Positions 26,475 through 34,823 of a DNA stretch of 64,000 nucleotides are shown piece after piece (the stretch's first letter is position 1; the number at the start of each line of letters is the position of its first letter). The notes below the pieces were generated by a model, which saw only the letters and a list, made by a program, of their open reading frames with translations, had not been told where the DNA came from and did not search any database. This DNA is from Capsulimonas corticalis (GTDB lineage Bacteria > Armatimonadota > Armatimonadia > Armatimonadales > Capsulimonadaceae). The DNA lies in contig NZ_AP025739.1 in the NCBI RefSeq assembly GCF_003574315.2, positions 3,906,001 through 3,970,000 on the forward strand, in the 5' to 3' direction. The position numbers and the translations under genes were made by a program.

Positions 26475-26511
26475 AAACGCCCCTTTCCATACTGGAAAGG
26501 GGCGTTTTTTT
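26475..26511 (+). terminator. Rho-independent terminator of the pil operon
   Basis: A 14-bp stem (aaacgcccctttcc / ggaaaggggcgttt) and a T-run to 26511. The T-run shares two bases with the -35 box of the next promoter. Confidence 0.95.
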
Positions 26512-26538
26512 GCGATTCCCGCGAGTGTAGGGTATAAT
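26510..26538 (+). promoter_or_regulatory. Promoter of the aro operon
   Basis: TTGCGA at 26510-26515 and TATAAT at 26533-26538 with a 17-bp spacer. The leader to aroC is about 40 nt and carries GGGAG 10 nt before the TTG start. Confidence 0.8.
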
Positions 26539-26583
26539 GTCGCTCACCGATTACTAATTTTTCACTTTGGGAGATTTCCTCCA

Positions 26584-27774
26584 TTGTTTCGTTTTCTGAC
26601 AGCGGGCGAGTCCCATGGCCCCGCTTTAACTACAATTATCGAAGGCGTTCCCGCAGGGCTTGGGGTCACGGCCGATCCCATCAATTTGCAGCTGAAACGG
26701 CGCCAAGGCGGCTATGGACGCGGCGCGCGTCAAAAAATTGAAACCGACACCGTCGAATTTCTCTCTGGAGTTCGTTTTGGTCGGGCGCTTGGCAGCCCGA
26801 TCACCATGGTTGTCCGCAACCGCGACTGGGCGAACTGGACGACGAAGATGTCCATTGAACCCCTGCCCGAAGGTGAACAGGAGACTGCAGCGATCAATGT
26901 GCCGCGTCCTGGACACGCCGATTACGCGGGCATGATGAAGTACGATCACGACGATCTGCGCAACGTTCTGGAGCGCTCCTCGGCGCGCAACACGGCGACA
27001 GTTGTTGCTGTCGGCGCCGTTGCCCGTCTGCTGCTGGCGGAGTTCGGAATCGAAGTGGCGTCGCATGTCGTCAACATCGGCGGAATCAAAGTGAGCGGCG
27101 ACAATATCGATCTGCGCCAGGTTGCCGCGCTTTCGGAAGACAGCCCGGTGCGCGTCGCCGACAAGGACGCGGAGCAAAAGATCATCACGGCGATCGACGA
27201 AGCCAAGTACCGAGGGGACACCCTCGGCGGCGTCTTTGAAGTGGTCGTGCTTGGCCTGCCGGTTGGGCTTGGATCCTATGTTCACTGGGATGAGCGGATC
27301 GACGGCAAATTGGCGCAGGCGCTCATGAGCATCCAGGCGATCAAGGGCGTCGAGGTCGGCATGGGATTTGGCGTCGCCGATGTTCCCGGTTCGCAGGTTC
27401 ACGATCCGTTCTTTTATGAGGGCGGCTCCGACGCCCATTACCGGCGCGGCTCCAATAACGCCGGCGGAACCGAGGGCGGCATGTCGAACGGCGAACCTCT
27501 GGTCATCCGGGCCGCCATGAAGCCGATCCCCACATTAATGAAGCAACTTCCCTCCGTCAATCTCCAAACAAAGGAAGGAGTGCCCGCCTTCGCCGAGCGC
27601 TCCGACGTTTGCGCTGTACCGGCCGCTTCGGTGGTCGGGGAGGCGATGGTCGCAATCGTACTGGCTCAGTTGATGCGCCAGAAGTTTGGCGGCGACAGCA
27701 TCGGTCAGATGCGGGCAAGCTACGAGAGTTATAGGAAGACTGTTGCGGATCGCACCGCGCAGCCGGTCGGATAA
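26584..27774 (+). CDS. aroC: Chorismate synthase
   Basis: This 396-aa enzyme makes chorismate from EPSP, the last step of the shikimate pathway, and needs reduced FMN. Conserved signatures: FLTAGESHGPALTTIIEGVPAGL begins at residue 4 (given as positions 4-26), RRQGGYGRGARQKIETD near 39-55, HDDLRNVLERSSARNTA near 121-137, and a late RSDVCAVPAA near 340. The length is normal. The TTG start fits the family's usual N-terminus MFRFLTAGESHG. It begins an operon with aroK and aroB. Its FMN cofactor links it functionally to the rib genes further down. Confidence 0.96.
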   Translation: MFRFLTAGESHGPALTTIIEGVPAGLGVTADPINLQLKRRQGGYGRGARQKIETDTVEFLSGVRFGRALGSPITMVVRNRDWANWTTKMSIEPLPEGEQETAAINVPRPGHADYAGMMKYDHDDLRNVLERSSARNTATVVAVGAVARLLLAEFGIEVASHVVNIGGIKVSGDNIDLRQVAALSEDSPVRVADKDAEQKIITAIDEAKYRGDTLGGVFEVVVLGLPVGLGSYVHWDERIDGKLAQALMSIQAIKGVEVGMGFGVADVPGSQVHDPFFYEGGSDAHYRRGSNNAGGTEGGMSNGEPLVIRAAMKPIPTLMKQLPSVNLQTKEGVPAFAERSDVCAVPAASVVGEAMVAIVLAQLMRQKFGGDSIGQMRASYESYRKTVADRTAQPVG

Positions 27775-27778
27775 GTCG

Positions 27779-28348
27779 TTGCATACGTCCCCTTCGCCGC
27801 GAAATTTGGTGCTGATCGGATTTATGGGCACAGGCAAAAGCGCCATCGGTCGCGCGATCGCTCGGGGCCTTTCCGTCCGTCATCTCGACACGGACTGCGA
27901 GATCGAGCGGCGGTTCCAGATGGATATCCCGCGTATCTTCGCCGAACATGGCGAGGCGGCGTTTCGCTCCGCCGAGCAGGACGTGCTGCGCCGGCTGACA
28001 CAGCGTGGATCGCCCGCCGCCGCGCCGCCCCGTCTCGTGATTTCGACAGGCGGAGGCACGCCGATGCGCGAAGAGAATGTTGAGCTGCTTCGCGAGATCG
28101 GTCAGATCGTCTGGCTGTCCGCGCCGATCGCTACGGTCCTTCAGCGCGTTGGCCGGAACCTCAAGCAGCGTCCGCTGCTTGCCGGTCACCAGGACAACCC
28201 GCAGCAGCGAATCCGGCAATTGATGGCGGAGCGCGAACCGCGCTACGCCTCGCTCGCCGAGCTTCGCGTCGATACATCTCCGTTTGCAAGCCCCAAAGAC
28301 GCAGCCGCGCATATTATTTCATTGCTGCAGCAAAATGAGGACATATGA
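27779..28348 (+). CDS. aroK: Shikimate kinase
   Basis: The product is about 189 aa from a TTG at 27779, four bases after the aroC stop. This start puts NLVLIGFMGTGKS at the usual distance from the N-terminus, but no good ribosome site is visible; upstream in-frame starts lie inside aroC. The Walker A GFMGTGKS, the shikimate-binding DTDCEIE (near 39-45), the Arg in AAFRSAE, and the GGG of STGGGTPM are all seen, as is the lid region KQRPLL. It phosphorylates shikimate with ATP. It overlaps aroB by ATGA. Confidence 0.9.
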   Translation: MHTSPSPRNLVLIGFMGTGKSAIGRAIARGLSVRHLDTDCEIERRFQMDIPRIFAEHGEAAFRSAEQDVLRRLTQRGSPAAAPPRLVISTGGGTPMREENVELLREIGQIVWLSAPIATVLQRVGRNLKQRPLLAGHQDNPQQRIRQLMAEREPRYASLAELRVDTSPFASPKDAAAHIISLLQQNEDI

Positions 28349-29511
28349 GGAAAAAGAAGAACCAGCTGGATGTCAATGCGGACATCAAGGCGACCGCCTT
28401 ACACAGCTATGACGTCCATTTGGATCTAGGATCGCGCGCTTACGATATCCTTGTGGAGCGTGGATTATTAGCCCGCGTTGGCGAGGAAGTTTCAAAGCGC
28501 GTGGCCGGGGGAGATCCCGCCGGCCGCGTCGCCGTCGTCATTACCAATCCCAAAGTCGAGCTGTACCATGGCAGGGTGGTGATGGACAGCCTGACGGCGG
28601 CCGGTTTCCGCGTCGTCCCGGTGGTGCTGGCTGCGGGTGAGACGTACAAAACGCTTCAAACGGTGCGCCGGCTTTATAAGATCTTCCATGCCGAGCAGCT
28701 GGACCGCCGAGCGATCGTCGTGGCGCTGGGCGGCGGTGTGATCGGCGATGTCGCCGGCTTTGCGGCGGCGTCCTACAATCGCGGCCTCGACTTCGTGCAG
28801 GTCCCGACGACGCTTCTGGCGCAGGTCGACAGCAGCGTCGGCGGCAAGACGGGGGTCAACTTCGACAACGCGAAGAACCTGATCGGCGCCTTCTATCAGC
28901 CGAAGCTTGTCATCATCGATCCGGATACCCTGCGCTCGCTGCCGATTCGCGAGAGGCGGTCGGGGCTGGCCGAAATTATCAAGTATGGTATAATTTACGA
29001 CAAGCCGTTCTTCGATCTGCTGGAGCGTGAAGTCGGATCGCTCCTGCGCCTTTCCTCCGCGCAGCTGGAGTATGCGATTTCGCGGTCGTGCGAGATCAAG
29101 GCCCGCGTCGTCGAGCAGGACGAGCGTGACGAAGGCGTGCGCGCCATTCTGAACTACGGACATACCGTCGGCCACGCGCTCGAATCGATCACGCATTATC
29201 GGGTTTACCGGCATGGCGAAGCGATCGCCATCGGCATGGTGTCCGCGGCGCTCATTGGGGAGGAGCTTGGTCTGTCGTCCCCGGAAGACACGGATGCGAT
29301 TATCCGTATCTTTACCAGCGCGGGCTTCCACGTTCATCTGGGCGAGGAGATCGCCGTCGGCGGCGTGATGCGTCTGCTGTCCTGGGATAAGAAGGCTGTG
29401 GACGGCACCGCGCGCTTTGTGCTGATGGAGAAGCTGGGCAAGGTCACTCCGGGACACAACGTCCCGCCGGATGTGATCCGACGAGCATTGGAGCGACAGC
29501 AGGCGTTGTGA
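28345..29511 (+). CDS. aroB: 3-dehydroquinate synthase
   Basis: This 388-aa enzyme converts DAHP to 3-dehydroquinate with NAD and zinc, the second step of the shikimate pathway. Motifs: GGGVIGDVAGFAAASYNRG near 129-147, VPTTLLAQVDSSVGGKTGVN near 153-172, ERRSGLAEIIKYGII near 208-222, and the zinc-binding NYGHTVGHALE (near 270-280) with the second His in YRHGEAIAIGM. There is a short hydrophilic N-terminal extension of about 20 residues. Start ATG overlaps the aroK stop. Together aroC, aroK and aroB cover three of seven shikimate steps. Confidence 0.95.
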   Translation: MRKKKNQLDVNADIKATALHSYDVHLDLGSRAYDILVERGLLARVGEEVSKRVAGGDPAGRVAVVITNPKVELYHGRVVMDSLTAAGFRVVPVVLAAGETYKTLQTVRRLYKIFHAEQLDRRAIVVALGGGVIGDVAGFAAASYNRGLDFVQVPTTLLAQVDSSVGGKTGVNFDNAKNLIGAFYQPKLVIIDPDTLRSLPIRERRSGLAEIIKYGIIYDKPFFDLLEREVGSLLRLSSAQLEYAISRSCEIKARVVEQDERDEGVRAILNYGHTVGHALESITHYRVYRHGEAIAIGMVSAALIGEELGLSSPEDTDAIIRIFTSAGFHVHLGEEIAVGGVMRLLSWDKKAVDGTARFVLMEKLGKVTPGHNVPPDVIRRALERQQAL

Positions 29512-29521
29512 GGCGTCACTC

Positions 29522-29755
29522 GTGAAAACTTCGATTCCGTTAGCCGCCGACATCGCCCTCACGGTCTGGGTCGTGACTGTCGCCGTTGTGTATTTTGGGG
29601 GGTACTTTGCCCCTAACTCCATCGGAATCTGGACCGGGCATGCGATCGTCGTTTACGCCCTGATGCTTCTGGCGTCGGTCGGCGTGCTGGCGACGAAGTT
29701 TTTAGCGGCTTCGGACGATAAAAAACGCAGCGCCGATTCCGACGTGTCGGATTGA
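29522..29755 (+). CDS. Small two-helix membrane protein
   Basis: The product is 77 aa with a GTG start 10 bp after aroB. Two hydrophobic helices are predicted by eye at about 7-29 and 38-62, linked by a short loop (YFAPNSIGIWTG). A charged cytoplasmic tail follows (SDDKKRSADSDVSD). I do not recognise the family. It lies 15 bp before the pseudokinase gene, which also has a membrane helix, so the two may act together; this is inference. Confidence 0.55.
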   Translation: MKTSIPLAADIALTVWVVTVAVVYFGGYFAPNSIGIWTGHAIVVYALMLLASVGVLATKFLAASDDKKRSADSDVSD

Positions 29756-29770
29756 AGGAGAGCTGTCCTC

Positions 29771-31849
29771 TTGGCCGCTGAAGTAATCAACACGCGCTAC
29801 GAAATCATTGAAACAATCACGGCGCCCGGCGCGCGTGAAATCGCGTCGTACAAAGCGCGTGACATTCGTGAAGGCCGTGTTGTGGCGCTGACCGTCGTTC
29901 GCGCTTCGGCGGCCGCCGCCGTGCCCAATCTGGCGGCGCGCCTGCGTGAGGCGATCTCCGGCATTTCGCATCTGAACGCCTCCGGAATCTCCCGTATTTC
30001 CTCCGTCGAAAGCGCAAGCCCGGGCGACGACATCGTGCTTGTCGGCGAATATTTGCGCGGCATCACGCTGCGCGAGCGTATTCGGCGGGTTGCGCCTTTC
30101 TCACAGGCGGTCGCGACCGATATCGCCATCGCTATCTGCGAGGCTCTTGTCGCCGCACACGCGCTGAACATCACGCATGGCCATTTGACCCCCGATAACG
30201 TGATCCTGAGCCCCGAAGGCCAGATCAAGATCGGCGGCTTCCAAACGGCCGCTATCCTCAGCCTGATCTCGCCGGAGCCGGAAACGGCCTCCGCGTATCA
30301 GGCGCGCGATCTGCCCGGCGCTTCAGCCTTTTCCGCGGACCTTTACTCCCTCGGCGCCATTCTTTTTGAGATGCTTACGGGAAAAGCGCCGGAGCCGGCG
30401 TCGGCGCCCGTTTCGCCGCGAAGCCTGAACCCCGCGATCCCTGTCGCGCTGGACGGCGTGACGCTCAAAGCGCTGCAGCCGTCTCCGAACGCTCGCTATG
30501 CGACGGCCGCCAAAATGCTCGCGGATCTCCAGCTGATCCGCGAGGCGCTGAAGTCGGGTAAATCGCTGAACTGGTCTCCGCTGGACGATAAGAAGCCGAC
30601 CCCGGCTGGGACAGGGTTTTCCTTTGCTCCCCGGCAGGCCGTGGCGGTGGCTCCCGCGTCCGGAGCGCTGGAGGAAGCCGCCGAAGAACTGGATGAGGAA
30701 CGAATGCGTAAGGTGGAACGCGAACCGGCCAGCGCGCTCGACATCGCGCTGAAGATCCTTTTTGTGATTGTCATACTGGGTGTGATCGGCCTTGTTTGGT
30801 CGGGGCGCAATTTTCTCGCCGTCCCCAGCGATGTCAGCGTGCCGAGTCTGATCGGAAAGACCGTGGACGACGCCAAGCGGCTTGCCCAGCAGCAGAACTT
30901 CGCCTTGGTGGAGGGCGGCTCGGACTTCAGCACGAAGTGGCCGGAAAACCAGATCTATTCGCAGAGCCCCATCGCCGGATCCATGATCAAGGCGGGGAAG
31001 GCCGTGACGTACTATCGGAGTAAAGGTCCGCGCCTGCTGACCGTTCCCGATCTAGTGGGGCTGACCCAGGAACGCGCCGGTCGAGCCCTGCGCGAAGCCA
31101 GTCTTCCCGCCGGCACCGTGGCGGAGCAGTTCAGTGAAACCGTCGCGGCGGGCGTTGTGATCAGTCAGACGCCCGATGCGGGCTCCAACGCGCCGCGCTA
31201 CACGGCCGTCAATTATATCGTCTCCAAGGGCAAGCAGCCGCCGGACCTCGTCGGCAACCTTCAGGCCAATCCGACATCGCCGACAACGGTGGACATCACC
31301 TGGAATAAATCTGCTCGGGCGACGTCCTACACCGTTTCGCGCGTGGACGACGGCATCGTCAAAGTCATCGCGCAGGGCCTGCCGGACGCGAAGTATTCGG
31401 ACACGAACCTCACGCCGGACACGTCGTACTCCTATATCGTGGACGCCGTAAACAGCGTGGGCGACTCTGGACCGAGCGAGCCGGCGCTGGCGATCACGCC
31501 GCCCAAGGTCGCGACGCCGCCGGTGATGGGCAATGTGGACGTGGCGCCCTCGGATAACAATGGCGCCACCGACGTCACCCCGCCGGATTCCGCCCCCACG
31601 GGGACGGCCGGCGCCGACCAATCTCCGGCGCGCATGCGCCAGTTCACGCTGGCGTTCCGGATGCCGCGCCATCCGCGCGGCTCGCGCCACGTTCAGTTTG
31701 AAGTGCAGGACGCCACGGGGACAACGCTGGTATACGATGAGATGCACAACGCCGGCGACCGGGTCAGCACGCCGGTCACGGGCTTTGGCAATAAGATAAT
31801 TTTTCGGATCTTTCTGGACGGCAAGTTAATTAAGCAGCAAACACTATGA
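29771..31849 (+). CDS. PASTA-domain Ser/Thr pseudokinase with fibronectin type III domain
   Basis: The product is 692 aa from a TTG with GGAG 10 nt upstream. Residues 10-262 have the protein kinase fold, but the catalytic residues are missing: the glycine loop is TAPGAREIA, the VAIK lysine is Thr41 (VALTVV), the HRD-KPEN loop is HGHLTPDN (136-143) and the DFG motif is GGF (155-157). A membrane helix lies near 322-343. Outside it are two PASTA domains (about 353-422 and 425-490) and one Fn3 domain (about 492-580), then a Thr/Pro-rich linker and a final beta-rich segment. PASTA domains bind peptidoglycan or muropeptides in active kinases. Its role is probably as a sensor or scaffold. It overlaps rpe by ATGA. 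Confidence 0.85.
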   Translation: MAAEVINTRYEIIETITAPGAREIASYKARDIREGRVVALTVVRASAAAAVPNLAARLREAISGISHLNASGISRISSVESASPGDDIVLVGEYLRGITLRERIRRVAPFSQAVATDIAIAICEALVAAHALNITHGHLTPDNVILSPEGQIKIGGFQTAAILSLISPEPETASAYQARDLPGASAFSADLYSLGAILFEMLTGKAPEPASAPVSPRSLNPAIPVALDGVTLKALQPSPNARYATAAKMLADLQLIREALKSGKSLNWSPLDDKKPTPAGTGFSFAPRQAVAVAPASGALEEAAEELDEERMRKVEREPASALDIALKILFVIVILGVIGLVWSGRNFLAVPSDVSVPSLIGKTVDDAKRLAQQQNFALVEGGSDFSTKWPENQIYSQSPIAGSMIKAGKAVTYYRSKGPRLLTVPDLVGLTQERAGRALREASLPAGTVAEQFSETVAAGVVISQTPDAGSNAPRYTAVNYIVSKGKQPPDLVGNLQANPTSPTTVDITWNKSARATSYTVSRVDDGIVKVIAQGLPDAKYSDTNLTPDTSYSYIVDAVNSVGDSGPSEPALAITPPKVATPPVMGNVDVAPSDNNGATDVTPPDSAPTGTAGADQSPARMRQFTLAFRMPRHPRGSRHVQFEVQDATGTTLVYDEMHNAGDRVSTPVTGFGNKIIFRIFLDGKLIKQQTL

Positions 31850-32517
31850 GCATCAAAATCGCTCCGTCAATACTTTCCGCGGACTTCGGCGCATTCGCGG
31901 ACGCCGTCGTGGAGCTCTCGGAGGCTAAGGCCGATTATATCCATATCGATGTGATGGATGGGCACTTTGTCCCCGTGATCACCTTCGGCTCGCAGCTCGT
32001 GTCCGCCATTCGCCCGGTGACCTCCACGCCGTTCGACGTGCACCTTATGATTGAAAACGCGGAGCGTTTTATCCCGGACTTCGTCAAGGCGGGAAGCAAC
32101 ATGGTGACGGTGCATCCCGAATCGACCGTGCATCTGCACCGCCTGGTCCATCAGATCAAAGATCTGGGGGCGCGGCCCAGCGTGGCCCTGAACCCGTCAA
32201 CGCCGATCACCGCCATCGAATGGGTCCTGAGCGATATCGATCGTGTTCTCGTGATGACGGTCAATCCCGGCTTCGGCGGCCAGGCGTTTATTCCCGAAAT
32301 GCTGCAAAAGATCCGTTCCCTGGCCGAATGCCGCGCCGCGAACGGTCTGCGTTTTGAAATCGCGGTAGACGGCGGCGTGAACGCCGACACCGCGCCGCTG
32401 GTGGCGCGCGCCGGGGCGGATGTCCTGATCGCCGGGAGCGCCGTGTTCCACCATCCTGAAGGGGTGGGGGCCGCGATGGATGAGCTGCGCAAGGGCGCGG
32501 CGGCGGTCCGCGCGTGA
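31846..32517 (+). CDS. rpe: Ribulose-phosphate 3-epimerase
   Basis: This 223-aa TIM-barrel enzyme interconverts ribulose 5-phosphate and xylulose 5-phosphate. Motifs: APSILSADF at 6-14, HIDVMDGHFVP with the catalytic Asp near 33-43, FDVHLMI near 62, VNPGFGGQ near 139-146, and VDGGVNADTAP near 175-185. Ribulose 5-phosphate is also the substrate for the RibB domain encoded downstream, which gives a metabolic link to the rib genes. ATG overlaps the pseudokinase stop, and its own stop overlaps the GTG of the next gene. Confidence 0.95.
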   Translation: MSIKIAPSILSADFGAFADAVVELSEAKADYIHIDVMDGHFVPVITFGSQLVSAIRPVTSTPFDVHLMIENAERFIPDFVKAGSNMVTVHPESTVHLHRLVHQIKDLGARPSVALNPSTPITAIEWVLSDIDRVLVMTVNPGFGGQAFIPEMLQKIRSLAECRAANGLRFEIAVDGGVNADTAPLVARAGADVLIAGSAVFHHPEGVGAAMDELRKGAAAVRA

Positions 32518-32930
32518 CGACGCGTATTATCCTCTGCGTCTGCCTGGTCGCGGCGGCGGCCTACGGGGCTTACGAAATCCGCTTCTGGCGCACGAGCCAG
32601 GGGCGCCAGTTGATCTCACCGCGCCAGCGCGTCCTGCGCTCGATCGGTTTGTTTCTCCTGCTCGCCGCGATGGGGCTGTGGCTCGGCGGCACGTATCTGC
32701 CGGTCCCGCTCAAACATGGCCCGGTCGCGACACGCGCGGAGCGCGCCGCAGCCCTGCGATACCTGGCTTACTGGACTCTGACGGCGCTGACCGCGCTTCC
32801 GCTGATCCCTCTGGCGCTGCTGGACGCTCGCGCGAACATTCAGCAGGTTCAGGGGGATGTCCAGGAAGTCGCGGAGGAGCGACGGCGTCTGAAACAGGAA
32901 GCCTCGGCTTCTAATCTTCCGGAGGATTGA
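32514..32930 (+). CDS. Small membrane protein of unknown function
   Basis: The product is 138 aa with a GTG start that overlaps the rpe stop. Three hydrophobic helices are seen, at about 5-20, 43-60 and 85-105. A charged, likely coiled-coil C-terminus (VQEVAEERRRLKQEA) follows. No family is recognised. It stands between rpe and ribD in a continuous operon. Confidence 0.65.
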   Translation: MTTRIILCVCLVAAAAYGAYEIRFWRTSQGRQLISPRQRVLRSIGLFLLLAAMGLWLGGTYLPVPLKHGPVATRAERAAALRYLAYWTLTALTALPLIPLALLDARANIQQVQGDVQEVAEERRRLKQEASASNLPED

Positions 32931-32931
32931 T

Positions 32932-34083
32932 GTGACGGCTTTCCGTTCGCCGCTTTCATTGCATCCTTACTCCGATCCTCACGAGCGCATCATGGCCCGT
33001 GCGCTCAGGCTAGCGTCTCGCGGCCGCCACGCCAGTCCCAACCCGATGGTGGGGTGTGTCTTGATTTCTCCGGACGGCGCCGTTGTCGGCGCCGGCTTCC
33101 ATCCGCGCGCCGGCGAGCCGCATGCGGAGGTGTGGGCGCTGCGCAGCGCGGCGCCTGGAGCGGCGCGCGGCGCCACGGCGTACGTCACCTTAGAACCCTG
33201 TTCACACTGTGGGCGCACGCCGCCGTGCTCGCTGGCGCTGGTGGAGGCCGGCGTCTCCTCGGTCGTCATCGCCATGCTTGATCCCGACACCCGAGTTTCC
33301 GGGCGGGGCGTCGAAATCCTGCGGAATGCCGGGATCGATGTCACCCTCGGCGTTCTGGAGCGGGAAGCGCGGGAACTCAGCGCGGCGTACATCAAACACC
33401 GGACGACAGGGCTGCCCTGGTTCGTTCTCAAAACGGCGGCGAGCCTGGATGGAAAGATCGCCACCCGGAGCGGAGATTCCCAATGGATCACCTCGCCGCC
33501 GGCCCGCCGCGCCGTTCACCGGCAGCTTCGCGACCGATGTGACGCGATTGTGACAGGTTTGGGTACAGTGATAGCAGACGACCCTTCTCTGACCACGCGC
33601 CTTGGCGCTCGCTCGGGCCGCAATCCGTGGCGCATCGTGGTGGACAGCAGGGGACGGACGCCTCTCGAATCGCGTGTCGTCCGGCAGGCGAGCGTGGACG
33701 GGCGTACGATGATTGCGACGACCGAACAATGCCCCTCGGAGCACCGGGAACTATTTGAGCGAGCAGGCTGTCATATATTAATATGCTCGCAAGATGTGGA
33801 GGGCCGGGTCTCCCTGCCGGACCTCGCGGCGCGGCTGGGAACTCGCGGGGACATGATTGGTGTTCTTATAGAGACGGGCGGTCAACTGGCCGCTTCGGCT
33901 TTGAACTCAGGAATTGTCGATCGCTGGACAGCGTTTCTCGCTCCGAAGGTGATCGGAGGGGACGCGGCGCCGGGACCGATCGGGGGATTGGGCGCGGCCC
34001 AAATGAGCGACGCGCAAAAATTATCGACGTGGAAACTCAGGCGATGCGGCCCAGACATAGTGATTGACGCTAGGATTTGGTAA
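32932..34083 (+). CDS. ribD: Bifunctional diaminohydroxyphosphoribosylaminopyrimidine deaminase / reductase
   Basis: The product is 383 aa. The N-terminal deaminase domain has the zinc motif HAEVWAL near 64-70 and PCSHCGRTPPC near 88-98; NPMVGCV near 37 is also conserved. The C-terminal reductase begins with FVLKTAASLDGKIATRSGDS near 163 and contains DAIVTGLGTVIADDP. It carries out the second and third steps of riboflavin biosynthesis. The GTG at 32932 follows the previous stop by one base. No FMN riboswitch precedes it. Confidence 0.93.
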   Translation: MTAFRSPLSLHPYSDPHERIMARALRLASRGRHASPNPMVGCVLISPDGAVVGAGFHPRAGEPHAEVWALRSAAPGAARGATAYVTLEPCSHCGRTPPCSLALVEAGVSSVVIAMLDPDTRVSGRGVEILRNAGIDVTLGVLEREARELSAAYIKHRTTGLPWFVLKTAASLDGKIATRSGDSQWITSPPARRAVHRQLRDRCDAIVTGLGTVIADDPSLTTRLGARSGRNPWRIVVDSRGRTPLESRVVRQASVDGRTMIATTEQCPSEHRELFERAGCHILICSQDVEGRVSLPDLAARLGTRGDMIGVLIETGGQLAASALNSGIVDRWTAFLAPKVIGGDAAPGPIGGLGAAQMSDAQKLSTWKLRRCGPDIVIDARIW

Positions 34084-34124
34084 AATAAGTCATTGGGACG
34101 GTTTTGAGAACTGAAGGAGTGCGC

Positions 34125-34802
34125 ATGTTCACAGGAATTATTGAAGAAGTCGGAAAGGTGGCGGCGATCGAGCGCGGGGCGAACTCGGCGCGATTTACGA
34201 TCGAAGCCCATGACGTCTTGAAAGATGTCCGCCTCGGCGACAGCATCACCGTGAACGGCGCCTGTCTGACCGTCGTGGCGCATACGCCGACGACACTGGA
34301 CTTTGACGTGGTTTATGAGACGATGCAGCGGACGGCGTTTGGCGATCTCGCCATCGACGATCAGGTCAACATGGAGCGAAGCCTCGCCGCGAACGGCCGC
34401 TTCGACGGTCATATCGTGCAGGGACATGTGGACGGCACCGGGACGATCGCCAGCATTCGTGAAGTCGACAACTCCTATTATGTCTACATCAAGCCGCTTC
34501 CGAGCCTGATGCGCTATATCGTCCGTAAAGGCAGCATCGCGGTGGACGGCATCTCGCTGACCGTCGCGGATGTCGACGACAAGATGTTCTCCGTCGCGAT
34601 CATTCCCTTCACGATGGAGCATACGAACTTCGGCGCGCGCCGCGCCGGCGATGTCGTCAACCTGGAAACGGACATCATCGGGAAGTATGTCGAGCGCCTC
34701 GTCGGCGGTGATTACGCCCGGGCGGACAACGGCCTCCGCCTCGCGGAGAATCCACGGGAAGATCGCTCATTGATGAGCACGACCGCGACCTATCAAGAAT
34801 AA
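34125..34802 (+). CDS. ribE: Riboflavin synthase alpha subunit
   Basis: The product is 225 aa from the ATG at 34125, with GAAGGAG 5-6 nt upstream. MFTGIIEEVG at the N-terminus is the family signature. The two tandem lumazine-binding halves are visible: GDSITVNGACLTVV and, in the second half, KGSIAVDGISLTVADV; GHIVQGHVDGTG links them. It dismutates two 6,7-dimethyl-8-ribityllumazine molecules to riboflavin. The C-terminus is slightly longer than usual (ADNGLRLAENPREDRS and beyond). It lies 41 bp after ribD and 21 bp before ribBA. Confidence 0.95.
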   Translation: MFTGIIEEVGKVAAIERGANSARFTIEAHDVLKDVRLGDSITVNGACLTVVAHTPTTLDFDVVYETMQRTAFGDLAIDDQVNMERSLAANGRFDGHIVQGHVDGTGTIASIREVDNSYYVYIKPLPSLMRYIVRKGSIAVDGISLTVADVDDKMFSVAIIPFTMEHTNFGARRAGDVVNLETDIIGKYVERLVGGDYARADNGLRLAENPREDRSLMSTTATYQE

Positions 34803-34823
34803 CGGTTCGAGAATAGCAGAGTT

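Noticed and set aside
32517-32931. FMN riboswitch before ribD
   Set aside because: I looked for the conserved RFN element; the space before ribD is coding and one base of intergenic DNA.
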